Assembly: GCF_934746965.1 (NCBI RefSeq)
Contig: NZ_CAKVFS010000008.1
Coordinates: 1-64,000 of the forward strand
Length of the DNA: 64,000 bases
Source of the DNA: an uncultured Methanobrevibacter sp.
GTDB lineage: Archaea > Methanobacteriota > Methanobacteria > Methanobacteriales > Methanobacteriaceae
Direction of reading: 5' to 3'
The notes under the pieces are model-generated. The model searched no databases and had not been told where the DNA came from. It was given only the letters and a program-made list of their open reading frames with translations. Below are positions 8,162-17,530 of the stretch, in pieces; within the stretch, counting starts at the first letter, position 1; the number at the start of each line of letters is the position of its first letter. The position numbers were made by a program, and so were the translations under genes.

Positions 8162-9646
8162 TTATTCGTTTTTACGATATCTGTAATAACCAAAGATTAA
8201 AACAGCAAAAACAATAATTAATATGATTATATAAGGTATAATATTATTTTGTGTTTGTTTTGAAACATCATTATCAAGAAGTTCATGAACACTTTGTTTT
8301 GAATCACTTGATTTAGATGGTTCTTGTGGAATATCTGTTCCTACATTTATATTATTACTTTCAGTAGAATTACTAACTACTTTATTTGCATTTGATGTAA
8401 ATTTATTGATTTCATTAGCTATTTCTGAAATTATATTAGTTAGTGTATTTTCTGTTGTTTGTGTAGTATTGGTCATGTCGTTAGTTGGATTTGTTGTATT
8501 TGTTATAGTATTATTTTCATTAGTAGGATGTTTTGGAGTAGTTGGAGTTGGATTAGGATTATATGGTTTTCCTGTAGGTGATTTGATTAAACCACTTTTA
8601 TCTAAAATTATCTCAGAAATATTATTTGTTTTAAAATAATTGTTATCAATAATAGAATTTTTTGCAGTAGTCCTTTCAAAATAGAAAATAACATTATTTT
8701 CAATGTAATTATCTGTTATAATATTGTCTCTAAATATTACTCTAGATGGAATTTCAGGAGTTTCTTCATCTACGTATATTGCACCATATTTACCATAATT
8801 ATTTTTAATAATTGATTTAATTACTTTTAATGGTCCTGAAGTGATTATAGCTGCACCTTTTGTACCTGCTGTATTATTAGCTATTGTACAATTTTTAACA
8901 GTTAATTCTCCTGGCCAATTATATAATGCTCCACCCCATTCTTTTGCAGTATTATTTTCAAATATACATCCTTCAACATTTGTTGTTGAATAAATGCCTG
9001 TACGAGTAGCACCTCCATCACGATATGCATAATTGTATCTAAATATGGAATTGTAAATGTTTGTGTCTCCTCTGTAAGTATTTATTGCACCACCATCATG
9101 CCCTGCATAATTGTCTATAAATTGACAGTTATTTATACTGAGATATCCTTTTTCAATAATTTTTTTCCCATATTTGTAATATGGTTCGGCTCCTGCTACA
9201 GAAACAGCTCCTCCGTTTTGATCAGCTTTATTATTTTTAAATATACAATTAGTTATGTATATTGATCCACCTTTTTCACCATGAATTGCTCCACCATGAG
9301 AAGGACTATTTCCATTTATAAATGTGATATTTAAAAATTTAACAGTTGAAACAGAATTAATTTCTATTATGCTGTTTTTAAATTGTCCATTTATAATAAT
9401 GTCCTCAGCATTTCCTTTTCCTTGGAATGTTAAGTTTTTATTAACTTGAATACCTTCTTGGTAGTAAGTTCCTAGTGTTAAGTAGATAATATCATTTGCA
9501 TTTGCATTATTTACAGCATTCTGTATTGAATTATCAGGTCCGATAGTTATTGAATTATCTATGGTAGTTGTATTTTCTTCAGCAGAAACTACAGGAATAG
9601 CAATTACTAAAAGCAAGAATATAAGAAGAATTGACAACTTCTTAAT
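8162..9646 (-). CDS. Adhesin-like surface protein with beta-helix repeats and C-terminal membrane anchor
   Basis: An exported protein with a signal peptide (KKLSILLIFLLLVIAIP..SA), a right-handed parallel beta-helix of pectin-lyase type with repeated GGAI/GGA.., CIF.NN and N.A.. rungs (about residues 50-330), a low-complexity Thr/Asn/Pro stalk, and a C-terminal hydrophobic helix followed by YYRYRKNE. This is the plan of Methanobrevibacter adhesin-like proteins, thought to bind surfaces or partner cells. A strong GGAGGTGA site lies 7 bases before ATT at 9644-9646, which gives the basic Lys-Lys signal-peptide start. The next possible start, TTG at 9637, would be 16 bases from the site and would lose the Lys residues. 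I therefore prefer the ATT start. Confidence 0.82.
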   Translation of the reverse strand: MKKLSILLIFLLLVIAIPVVSAEENTTTIDNSITIGPDNSIQNAVNNANANDIIYLTLGTYYQEGIQVNKNLTFQGKGNAEDIIINGQFKNSIIEINSVSTVKFLNITFINGNSPSHGGAIHGEKGGSIYITNCIFKNNKADQNGGAVSVAGAEPYYKYGKKIIEKGYLSINNCQFIDNYAGHDGGAINTYRGDTNIYNSIFRYNYAYRDGGATRTGIYSTTNVEGCIFENNTAKEWGGALYNWPGELTVKNCTIANNTAGTKGAAIITSGPLKVIKSIIKNNYGKYGAIYVDEETPEIPSRVIFRDNIITDNYIENNVIFYFERTTAKNSIIDNNYFKTNNISEIILDKSGLIKSPTGKPYNPNPTPTTPKHPTNENNTITNTTNPTNDMTNTTQTTENTLTNIISEIANEINKFTSNANKVVSNSTESNNINVGTDIPQEPSKSSDSKQSVHELLDNDVSKQTQNNIIPYIIILIIVFAVLIFGYYRYRKNE

Positions 9647-9769
9647 ATTTTCACCTCCAGTTATAATATTTACTAAGGTGTTAATATAAATTTTTTGACT
9701 TGTTTTGAAAAATAATTAATATCGTATTAAAAAATAGCAATGAATCTAAAATCTTTTAATAATATTTTG

Positions 9770-9809
9770 TTCAAAAAAAGAAAGTGATTAAAAGAGGTTA
9801 AACTCTTTT
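9770..9809 (-). terminator. Terminator after gatE
   Basis: AAAAGAG (9790-9796) and CTCTTTT (9803-9809) form a hairpin overlapping the gatE stop codon. Read on the minus strand it is followed by CACTTTCTTTTTTTG, giving stem plus T-run. It would close the seven-gene run that ends with gatE. Confidence 0.6.
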
Positions 9810-11673
9810 ATAATAATTTTTGAATAGATTGTTTAACTAATTTATTAACAATACTTCCATCCGCTTTTCCTTTGAGTTCTTTCATACTCATTCCCATTAA
9901 AGGACCCATAGCACCCATTTGACGTTCTTTAACCATTGCTTCATTTTTCATAACTATTTCATCAATGATGTTTTCAACATCTTCTTGGCTAAGTAATGTT
10001 AAATTGTTATTTTTAGCAATTTCTTCAATTTCAGTATCTGGTGTTTGTATTACACAGGTTGTTAATTTTGTAACACTATCTTTAGCTATTTTAGAATCTG
10101 CTAAAAGTTGGAAAATATCTTTTAAGTGTTGTGTAGTTAAAATACTGATATCAAACCCATCTCTTTTTATTTCTTTTAAATCATATGCAAGAAGGGATGC
10201 AACGGGAGTAGGATCTACTTTAATATCTGTTAATATTTCTTCAAATACATCTGCTTCTAATCGTTTAACTAATTGGCTAGCTAAATCTTCACTTAAATTA
10301 TATTCTTTAATAATTCTTTCTTTTTTAGCATCTGGGAGTTCAGGTAGATTATTTTTAATAGGTTCAACTAATTCATCAGTTATTTTAAATAATGGGATGT
10401 CTGTTTCTAGATACATCCTATTAGCTGTAGGAAGTGGTCTCATGTATTCTGTATTTCCATCATCTAGAGATTTACGTGTTTCTTCAACGACTCCTTCAAA
10501 TCCAAGATTAGCTCTTCTTTTAACTTCTTCTAAAGCAGAAATAGCTATTTCTTCATCATGAGCAACTATAATAAAAGCATCTTCTTTTTCAAGATTTAAA
10601 TAATCGCGCACTACATCCACTTCTTCTTGGGTAATTCCATATGCTGGTAATTCATCACTATGGAATATTCCAGATACACCACGTTTTTTAGCATAACTAG
10701 CTATTTCAGTACCAAATCTTCTTCCCGGTTGAACTTCTTTTCCAATAAGTCCATTGAATCCTTTTAAAACTACTGCTTTAATAGATTCTGCTGAAGATAA
10801 TATTTTTGATTGTGTGTTTTTGAATAATTCATCTAAATTGTGAATTTCTTCAAGTACTTTAGCATTTCTTTTATTTAACTCTTCTTTTATTTCAATTAAA
10901 GCAAGTTGTCTTTGAACTTCATTTTCTACAATTTCACTCATTAAATCAAGATTTTGAACACCTTTAATTTCAACACGAGCTCCTTTTTCAATTGAAATGT
11001 TTAAATCTTGCCTAATTGTTCCAAGACCTCTTTTTACATTTGTACTTCTTAAAACTTGACCAATCATATATGCGACTTCACGTACTTGATCAGGATGATG
11101 CATAGATGGGTCAGTTGTAATTTCTGCAAGAGGAATTCCTAACCTATCTAATCTAAACTCAGTATAATCATCAGTAGTCTCAATTCTTCTAGCAGCATCT
11201 TCTTCAAGACCAAGACTTTCTATGGTTACTCTACCATAAGGTGTATCAAGGTAACCATCTGTTGCTGCAAGTCCTGTTCTCTGGAATCCTCCAGTATTAC
11301 TTCCATCAATAACTTGTTTTCTCATAGTATGAAATTCATCTACAATATGCATATTCATTAATGCAGCTATTGTAATACAAATTTCAAGAGCTTCTTTATT
11401 TAAACTGTGAGGTGGTTCATCATCACTTTCTACAAGACATGTATGATGATTGTATGCTTCATATTTAAAGTTTAACCCACGTAAAGATTCTTGAAGAGCA
11501 GCTCTATCAATTTCACCAAGTTCACTTTGTGTTGGTCTCAAATTTCTTTCGACAATTTCATTATACTCATCATCAACTAATTCAGTTTTACAAGGACAAA
11601 ATAGTTTATGTTTTGTATTTAATTGCTGATGAATTTCAAGTCCCATTTTAAGTCCTAATTTTTCCCAATCCAT
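9808..11673 (-). CDS. gatE: Glutamyl-tRNA(Gln) amidotransferase subunit E
   Basis: The transamidase subunit of the archaeal GatDE complex. It phosphorylates Glu-tRNA(Gln) and amidates it with ammonia from GatD, giving Gln-tRNA(Gln). The protein opens with GLKMGLEIHQQL, keeps the metal/kinase core CPCKTEL and the HHTCLVESDDEPPH region, and has an inserted AspRS-like domain (about residues 270-420). It ends with the YqeY/tail domain, where MGAMGPLMG is typical. Its 621 residues match the family. It lies 12 bases after gatD, which confirms the pair. Confidence 0.95.
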   Translation of the reverse strand: MDWEKLGLKMGLEIHQQLNTKHKLFCPCKTELVDDEYNEIVERNLRPTQSELGEIDRAALQESLRGLNFKYEAYNHHTCLVESDDEPPHSLNKEALEICITIAALMNMHIVDEFHTMRKQVIDGSNTGGFQRTGLAATDGYLDTPYGRVTIESLGLEEDAARRIETTDDYTEFRLDRLGIPLAEITTDPSMHHPDQVREVAYMIGQVLRSTNVKRGLGTIRQDLNISIEKGARVEIKGVQNLDLMSEIVENEVQRQLALIEIKEELNKRNAKVLEEIHNLDELFKNTQSKILSSAESIKAVVLKGFNGLIGKEVQPGRRFGTEIASYAKKRGVSGIFHSDELPAYGITQEEVDVVRDYLNLEKEDAFIIVAHDEEIAISALEEVKRRANLGFEGVVEETRKSLDDGNTEYMRPLPTANRMYLETDIPLFKITDELVEPIKNNLPELPDAKKERIIKEYNLSEDLASQLVKRLEADVFEEILTDIKVDPTPVASLLAYDLKEIKRDGFDISILTTQHLKDIFQLLADSKIAKDSVTKLTTCVIQTPDTEIEEIAKNNNLTLLSQEDVENIIDEIVMKNEAMVKERQMGAMGPLMGMSMKELKGKADGSIVNKLVKQSIQKLL

Positions 11674-11685
11674 TTTTGCACAACC

Positions 11686-12996
11686 TTAATTCAAGAAATA
11701 TTTGATTGAAGACTTTTCATTAAATTCTCCAGCTATATTTTGATTCATCAATTTTTTAACTTCTTGTATATTATTACTTTGGCCGAGAACCCAACTTAAT
11801 TTCACATATGCTGTTTCAGGAGTCATATCTAATCCAGAAATAACACCTGCATTTAAAATTTCTCTTCCTGTTGAGTATACATTCATATTGACTCTACCAT
11901 ATAAACATTGTGATGTCATAACAATAGGAATATTCTCGTCATATGCTCTTGCTAAAGGTTTAATTAATTTATCTGGAACATGTCCAAGTCCAGTTCCTTC
12001 AATAACAAGACCTTTATATCCTTTATCAATATGATAATCAATAAGTTCTTCAGTAATTCCAGGGAAACTTTTGATAAGTCCTACTTTTTCTTCAATAGCA
12101 CTATTAACTTCTAATTCATTTTCATTTCTTTTAGTATATCTATAATTAGGGTTAATATTCATCATGTGGTTCTCAATTTTAGCTATTGGTTCATAGTTTA
12201 TGCTTCTAAATGTGTCTCTACGACTAGTATGCATTTTACGAACTTTAGTTCCTTTATGAAGGTAAGTATAAGAATCATTTAAACTTCCATGCATACAAAC
12301 ACTAACTTCTGCAACATCTGATTTTGCAGCTATTACAGAATCTATAAGATTCATATTAGCATCACTTGAAGGTCTGTCTGAACTTCTTTGAGCTCCGGTT
12401 ATTATGATAGGAACTGGTGTTTTTAACATAAAGCTTAATGCAGCTGCAGTATAATGTAATGTATCAGTACCATGAGCTATTACAATACCGTCATATCCTT
12501 GAGATATTTCATTAGCTATTTCTTCAGCAGCTTTAACCCAATATTTGGGTTGCATATTTTCACTTAATATATTGTATAATGCTTTAACATTGTAATTAGC
12601 ATAATCTAATAATTCAGGATTTGCTTTAATCAAATCTGCAGCAGTAAATTTAGGATGAACTGCTCCAGTTCTATAATCAATAATTGAAGAAACAGTTCCT
12701 CCAGTGGATATTATTGAAATATCTTGTTTAGAAGAATCATGAGCTATTTCTTCAGCATCATAACCAATATTTGGCTTATCTCCTTTTTGGATTAATTTAG
12801 CTTCAGTATTTTCAATATTTACACCAATATTATATCCACTATCTAATTTTAAAACTAAATATCCATCTTCACTATCTTCGGATCTATCTAAAAGAATACC
12901 TTCATAAGAAATATCTTCTTTGTTGATTTTAATAGTATCTCCTATGGTAATTCCATTAGTTTCTAAGTATTTTTTAGCTATTTTTTTATATGTCAT
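11686..12996 (-). CDS. gatD: Glutamyl-tRNA(Gln) amidotransferase subunit D
   Basis: An asparaginase-like glutaminase that supplies ammonia to GatE. After an N-terminal beta domain of about 85 residues come the type I asparaginase motifs: ISTGGTVSS with the nucleophilic Thr, and IAHGTDTLHYTA with the second catalytic Thr-Asp pair. A more upstream ATG at 13038 would overlap vorA by 22 bases. The ATG at 12996 (MTYKKIAKKYLE) fits the known GatD N-terminus better and gives 436 residues. It follows vorA by 20 bases and is the sixth gene of the operon-like run. Confidence 0.93.
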   Translation of the reverse strand: MTYKKIAKKYLETNGITIGDTIKINKEDISYEGILLDRSEDSEDGYLVLKLDSGYNIGVNIENTEAKLIQKGDKPNIGYDAEEIAHDSSKQDISIISTGGTVSSIIDYRTGAVHPKFTAADLIKANPELLDYANYNVKALYNILSENMQPKYWVKAAEEIANEISQGYDGIVIAHGTDTLHYTAAALSFMLKTPVPIIITGAQRSSDRPSSDANMNLIDSVIAAKSDVAEVSVCMHGSLNDSYTYLHKGTKVRKMHTSRRDTFRSINYEPIAKIENHMMNINPNYRYTKRNENELEVNSAIEEKVGLIKSFPGITEELIDYHIDKGYKGLVIEGTGLGHVPDKLIKPLARAYDENIPIVMTSQCLYGRVNMNVYSTGREILNAGVISGLDMTPETAYVKLSWVLGQSNNIQEVKKLMNQNIAGEFNEKSSIKYFLN

Positions 12997-13016
12997 GAGA
13001 CCACATTTATTTGATT

Positions 13017-14477
13017 TTAAGAGTTTTCTTTCATCCATTCTGCTCCAGCTTTTAAAACATCAATATTCACATCAATAACTTTTGGTTTAGATGCAAACAT
13101 ATGTTTAATAGCATTTTCATAAGATTCTGGAGATAAAGTTTTTTGTAATTCCATTAAAACACCAATTAATGCTGTGTTTGCAGTTCTTGTGTTTCCAAAT
13201 TTTTCAGCTATTTCAATTGAAGGAACTTTGATTATATTAACATTCTTATTAGCTTCAAATTCACCAATCCGTGAATCATAAATTATTGTTCCATCTTCTT
13301 TTACATCATCTGCAAATTTCTCTAAAGATGGTTTGTTTAAAGCAATAAGTATATCAATATCTTCTACAACAGGTGTTCCAATAGTTTCATCAGAAATTAC
13401 AATGGAACAATTAGAACTTCCACCTCTTTGTTCTGGTCCATAACTAGGGTACCATGAAACATGTTTGCCTTCACTACATGCTGCTTGAGCTATTGTAAGT
13501 CCAGCACTTAATACACCTTGACCTCCAAATCCAGTTACTTTAATAGTCAATGGTTTCATTCCTGTGTTTTCACAGTATCCAGAATCTTCAGTTCTGTCTA
13601 CATTGAATATTTTATCTAAGGATTCAATTGTAAAATCATTTTCTGGCCTTACTACAGGATTTCTATCTTTTGCTTCGTTTCTAAAGTTTTTAACAGGGAA
13701 TTCTTTTTCCATTTGATTTTCAAGAAAATCTTGAACACCTTGTGCATCTTGTTTTAAGTTAGTAGGACATGGAGATAAAATTTCTACAAATGCATATCCT
13801 TTTCCTTCTTTTTGAATAGTTAAAGCTTGTTTAATTGCATATTTTGCAAGTCTGATTTTTAAAGGTGTAGCTAATGAAACTCTTTCAATGAACACTGGTG
13901 CTTTTAAGGTATCAATTAATTCACACATATGCGTTGGGTAACCTGCATAAGCAGGATCTCTACCCGTTTGACAAGTAACAGTTTTTTCTCCAACTAATGT
14001 TGTTGGAGCCATTTGTCCACCAGTCATACCATAAACAGTGTTATTTACAAAAAATACAACTATTTTTTCTCCACGATTAGCTGCTTGTAATGTTTCATTT
14101 AAACCAATGGATGCTAAATCACCATCTCCCTGATAACTCATTACAATAGAATTATCTTCAGCTCTTGAAATACCTGTAGCTACTGCTGGTGCTCTTCCAT
14201 GCGCTGTTTGCACATTACCACAATTAAAATAGTAATATGCAAATACTGAACATCCTACAGGTGAAATCATAACACATCTTTCTTGTATTCCAAGTTCATC
14301 CATACATTCAGCAATTAATTTGTGGATAATCCCGTGACCACATCCTGCACAGTAATGAGTTGTAGTTTGATTTGTTTCACCTTTTCTTGGAAATGAAGGG
14401 TAAATTGACTCAGGACGTTTACGTATTGATAATTCATAATCTTCTAAGTTTTCTGGCTCTAAACTTTTTTTATCCAT
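13017..14477 (-). CDS. vorA: 2-oxoacid:ferredoxin oxidoreductase, fused beta and gamma subunits (VorA type)
   Basis: The N-terminal 300 residues form the thiamine-diphosphate (beta) subunit, with HYCAGCGHG and the TPP motif GDGDLASIGLNETLQAANR...NNTVYGMTGGQ. The last 180 residues form the gamma domain, starting VTGFGGQGVLSAG with a Rossmann-type loop. The beta-gamma fusion, about 480 residues, and the partner sizes fit methanogen 2-oxoisovalerate ferredoxin oxidoreductase. The enzyme interconverts 2-oxoacids and acyl-CoA plus CO2 with ferredoxin. The adjoining acyl-CoA synthetase suggests it runs as a reductive carboxylase. A 2-oxoglutarate or other 2-oxoacid preference cannot be excluded from sequence. 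Confidence 0.85.
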   Translation of the reverse strand: MDKKSLEPENLEDYELSIRKRPESIYPSFPRKGETNQTTTHYCAGCGHGIIHKLIAECMDELGIQERCVMISPVGCSVFAYYYFNCGNVQTAHGRAPAVATGISRAEDNSIVMSYQGDGDLASIGLNETLQAANRGEKIVVFFVNNTVYGMTGGQMAPTTLVGEKTVTCQTGRDPAYAGYPTHMCELIDTLKAPVFIERVSLATPLKIRLAKYAIKQALTIQKEGKGYAFVEILSPCPTNLKQDAQGVQDFLENQMEKEFPVKNFRNEAKDRNPVVRPENDFTIESLDKIFNVDRTEDSGYCENTGMKPLTIKVTGFGGQGVLSAGLTIAQAACSEGKHVSWYPSYGPEQRGGSSNCSIVISDETIGTPVVEDIDILIALNKPSLEKFADDVKEDGTIIYDSRIGEFEANKNVNIIKVPSIEIAEKFGNTRTANTALIGVLMELQKTLSPESYENAIKHMFASKPKVIDVNIDVLKAGAEWMKENS

Positions 14478-14489
14478 TTTTTCACATCC

Positions 14490-15602
14490 TTAATCAATAA
14501 TATTTGGGCTAGCTTTTTCTTTATCTCCTGTGCCCTCAGGTAATTCTTCATCAATTCCAACAATTTCATAAATCTTTTTAAGAACTTGTTTAAGTTCAAT
14601 TAAGTTTCCACCCATTCTATTTACAAGATATGTATTCTCTTTTCTTAAAGCAGCTAATTGAATATCTTCTAATAATTGACCATTACTCATTTCTACTGAA
14701 ATAAAACTAACTCCTTTATCTGCAAGTTTTTTAATTTTTTCTTCGGGGAATGGGAATAATGTAATAGGTCTTAAGAGTCCAACTTTTAATCCTTTTTCAC
14801 GTGAAACATCAACAGCACTTCTAGCAACTCTGCTACTAATTCCATAGGATACTAAAACAATTTCTGCATCGTCAAGTTGATAATTTTCATATTCTACTTC
14901 GTCTTTAGCTATTTTAGCATATTTTTCTTGAATTTCATAGTTGAATTCTTCTAGTTGATCAAAATCAAGGAAAATAGATGTAACTAAATTTTCCATAGTG
15001 TCTTTATTTCCACGAACTGCCCAGGAATTATCAATTATAGGTTCAATAGCTTCTTGTGGGAATTCTAAAGGTTCTGCCATTTGTCCTAATGTACCATCTG
15101 CAAGTACAACAACAGGATTTCTATATTTATGAGCTAATTCAAAAGCTTTTATAGTTAAATCACACATCTCTTGCACACTATTTGGAGCTAAAACTATGTT
15201 TTTGTAGTTTCCGTGTCCTCCACCTTTAACTACTTGATTATAATCTCCTTGCTCAGGACCTATGTTTCCGAGTCCAGGTCCTGCTCTCATAATATCAACT
15301 ATTACTGCAGGCAATTCTGCTCCAGCTAAATAAGTAAATCCTTCTTGCATTAAACTTATTCCAGGTCCTGAAGATGCTGTCATAACTCTATGTCCAGTTG
15401 AAGCACCTCCATAAATCATGTTGATGGAAGCTTCTTCACTTTCTGCTTGAACAAAGTTCCTGTTTACCATTGGGAAATATTTGGAAGCTTCATGAAGTAT
15501 TTCACTTGCAGGAGTAATTGGATATCCAAAGAAACAATCGCATCCTGCATACATTGCTCCAATGATAACTGCAGTATTTCCTTTCACCATTTGATTAGTC
15601 AT
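14490..15602 (-). CDS. vorB: 2-oxoacid:ferredoxin oxidoreductase, alpha subunit (VorB type)
   Basis: The pyrimidine-binding (alpha) subunit: KGNTAVIIGAMYAGCDCFFGYPITPASEI at the N-terminus, ASSGPGISLMQEG and IMRAGPGLGN in the middle, and a transketolase-C-like domain at the end (VLVSYGISSRVARSA). The ATG at 15602 has a strong GGAGG site six bases upstream, so I prefer it to a GTG/ATG further upstream. It gives 370 residues. The start overlaps the last 8 bases of vorC (ATGACTAA), so the two are translationally coupled. Confidence 0.88.
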   Translation of the reverse strand: MTNQMVKGNTAVIIGAMYAGCDCFFGYPITPASEILHEASKYFPMVNRNFVQAESEEASINMIYGGASTGHRVMTASSGPGISLMQEGFTYLAGAELPAVIVDIMRAGPGLGNIGPEQGDYNQVVKGGGHGNYKNIVLAPNSVQEMCDLTIKAFELAHKYRNPVVVLADGTLGQMAEPLEFPQEAIEPIIDNSWAVRGNKDTMENLVTSIFLDFDQLEEFNYEIQEKYAKIAKDEVEYENYQLDDAEIVLVSYGISSRVARSAVDVSREKGLKVGLLRPITLFPFPEEKIKKLADKGVSFISVEMSNGQLLEDIQLAALRKENTYLVNRMGGNLIELKQVLKKIYEIVGIDEELPEGTGDKEKASPNIID

Positions 15603-15834
15603 TGTCTTCCTCCTTTTTAGTATATACATAAACTTCAAGAGCTAATGGTTCTGGGCATGTGAGGAAACAATCTCTACATCCACTACAACCTTCACCACTA
15701 TAACAAGCATAACGATATCCTGCTTTGTTAAGTTTAGTGCCTAATTCAATAACATTTTTTGAACATCCTATAACACATCTTCCACAACCTTTACATTCTT
15801 CTTCATGTATTATTGGATATGATACATCAGCCAT
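15595..15834 (-). CDS. vorC: 2-oxoacid:ferredoxin oxidoreductase, ferredoxin-like delta subunit (VorC type)
   Basis: A 79-residue two-cluster ferredoxin. CKGCGRCVIGCS is a normal 4Fe-4S motif. The second motif, CSGCRDCFLTCPEP, is preceded by the extra Cys of CYSGEGC. It carries electrons between the TPP site and free ferredoxin. It lies between the acyl-CoA synthetase (9 bases away) and vorB (8-base overlap), the expected delta-subunit position. Confidence 0.88.
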   Translation of the reverse strand: MADVSYPIIHEEECKGCGRCVIGCSKNVIELGTKLNKAGYRYACYSGEGCSGCRDCFLTCPEPLALEVYVYTKKEEDND

Positions 15835-15843
15835 TTTATCATC

Positions 15844-17514
15844 TTACTCCATTTTACTATCTTTATCTCTTATTTCTACTCTTCTTATTTTTCCACTTAT
15901 TGTTTCAGGGATTTCATCTACAAATTCAATTAATCTAGGATATTTATATGGTGCAGTCACTTTTTTCACATGATTTTGAATTTCTTTTTTGAGTTCTTCT
16001 GAAGCTTCATATCCTGGTTGTAATATAATTGTAGCTTTTACAATTTGCCCCCTTATTTCATCAGGATATGCTGTAATTGCACAGTTACTTACAGATTCAT
16101 GGGATAATACTGCACTTTCTACTTCATAAGGCCCAATACGATATCCTGAGCTTTTGATTATATCATCATTTCTTCCTATAAAGTGGAAATAACCGTCTTC
16201 ATCTTTCCAAGCAGTATCTCCACAATGGTAATAACCGTCGTGCCATTGTGCTTTTTGTTTTTCTGGATTTTTGTAATATTCTTTGAATAATCCTGGACTT
16301 ACACCGTGAGATACATCAATACAAATTTCTCCTTCTTGCCCAATATCAACTTCTTCATCATTTTCATTTAATAATTTAACATCAAATAATGGGCTTGGTT
16401 TTCCAATTGAACCTAGTTTTGCATCTATCCAATCATAAGTTCCAATAACTAATGCAGTTTCAGTTTGACCAAATCCTTCTTTTATTCTTAATCCAGATAT
16501 TTCTTTGAATCTTTTAGATACTTCTGGAGGTAATGGTTCTCCAGCAGTTGTTACATGATGGATATTTGAAAAGTCATATTCTTGGATGTTTTCTTTAATT
16601 AAGAATCTATATATTGTTGGAGGTGCACAGAAAGTTGTTACTTTATTTTCAATAACTTTTTCAAGTAATTTAATACCGTTAAATCTATCATAGTCATATA
16701 TGAAAAGTGCAGTTCCTGCAATCCATTGGCCATAGAAATTTCCCCAAACAGCTTTTCCCCATCCAGTATCTGCAGCAGTATGATGCACTCCACCTTCTTC
16801 AACTTTTTGCCAGTATTTTGCTGTTGGTATGTGTCCAAGTCCATAAGTTTGTTTGTGAGCTACCATTTTAGGAAGTCCACTAGTACCTGAAGTGAAATAT
16901 ATTAAAGAAATATCTTCTGCAGTTGTTGCTTTGTCACCAGTTGGTCTTTCAAAAACATCACTTTCTTCTTTAATAGCTTTATTAAAGTTAATCCAACCAT
17001 CAATATCTTTTTCAATTACACATTTTACTAAATCTATGCCTAATTCTTTTTGAGCTTCTTCATAATCTGGGATTAATTGATCTTCTTCAACAGTTACAAT
17101 AAGTTTCACATTTGCATTTTGTATCCTGAAATCAATATCATGAAGTTTTAACATGTGTGTTGCAGGAATAGCTACTGCTCCAATTTTATGTAATGCTATC
17201 ATGGTAAACCAGAATTCATACCTATTTTTTAAGGTAAGCATTACTTTGTCTCCTTTTTTAATACCTTTTTTTATAAAGAAGTTTGCAATTTGGTTACTGT
17301 ATTTTTTAACATCTAGAAAAGTAAATGTATGTTTTTCGTCGTTGTCATTTGTCCAAATTAAAGCAACTTTTTCCGGGTCTATTTCTGCATATTTGTCAAT
17401 TACATCAAATCCAAAGTTATAATTGTCAGGATAAGATATTTTGAAATTTTCGTGAAAATCTTCATAAGAGTTGAAATCAACTCTGTTCACATAATCTTTA
17501 ATTAATGATGTCAT
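15844..17514 (-). CDS. AMP-forming acyl-CoA synthetase
   Basis: A 556-residue ANL-superfamily enzyme that activates a carboxylic acid to acyl-CoA through an acyl-adenylate. The P-loop-like YFTSGTSGLPKM is near residue 210, then the GFGQTET adenylate motif and YHCGDTAWKDEDGYFHFIGRNDD with the hinge Asp. The catalytic Lys lies in SGKIRRVEIR near the C-terminus. The overall pattern resembles medium-chain or acetyl-CoA-synthetase-like proteins. With the VOR genes immediately downstream, a role in activating branched-chain or aryl acids before reductive carboxylation to 2-oxoacids is likely. It is 16 bases after the regulator gene. Confidence 0.85.
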   Translation of the reverse strand: MTSLIKDYVNRVDFNSYEDFHENFKISYPDNYNFGFDVIDKYAEIDPEKVALIWTNDNDEKHTFTFLDVKKYSNQIANFFIKKGIKKGDKVMLTLKNRYEFWFTMIALHKIGAVAIPATHMLKLHDIDFRIQNANVKLIVTVEEDQLIPDYEEAQKELGIDLVKCVIEKDIDGWINFNKAIKEESDVFERPTGDKATTAEDISLIYFTSGTSGLPKMVAHKQTYGLGHIPTAKYWQKVEEGGVHHTAADTGWGKAVWGNFYGQWIAGTALFIYDYDRFNGIKLLEKVIENKVTTFCAPPTIYRFLIKENIQEYDFSNIHHVTTAGEPLPPEVSKRFKEISGLRIKEGFGQTETALVIGTYDWIDAKLGSIGKPSPLFDVKLLNENDEEVDIGQEGEICIDVSHGVSPGLFKEYYKNPEKQKAQWHDGYYHCGDTAWKDEDGYFHFIGRNDDIIKSSGYRIGPYEVESAVLSHESVSNCAITAYPDEIRGQIVKATIILQPGYEASEELKKEIQNHVKKVTAPYKYPRLIEFVDEIPETISGKIRRVEIRDKDSKME

Positions 17515-17530
17515 GTTATTAACCTCAAAG

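Noticed and set aside
9965..10561. Plus-strand open frame of 198 codons
   Set aside because: It lies wholly antisense to the highly conserved gatE; Ser-rich composition is typical of a shadow frame.
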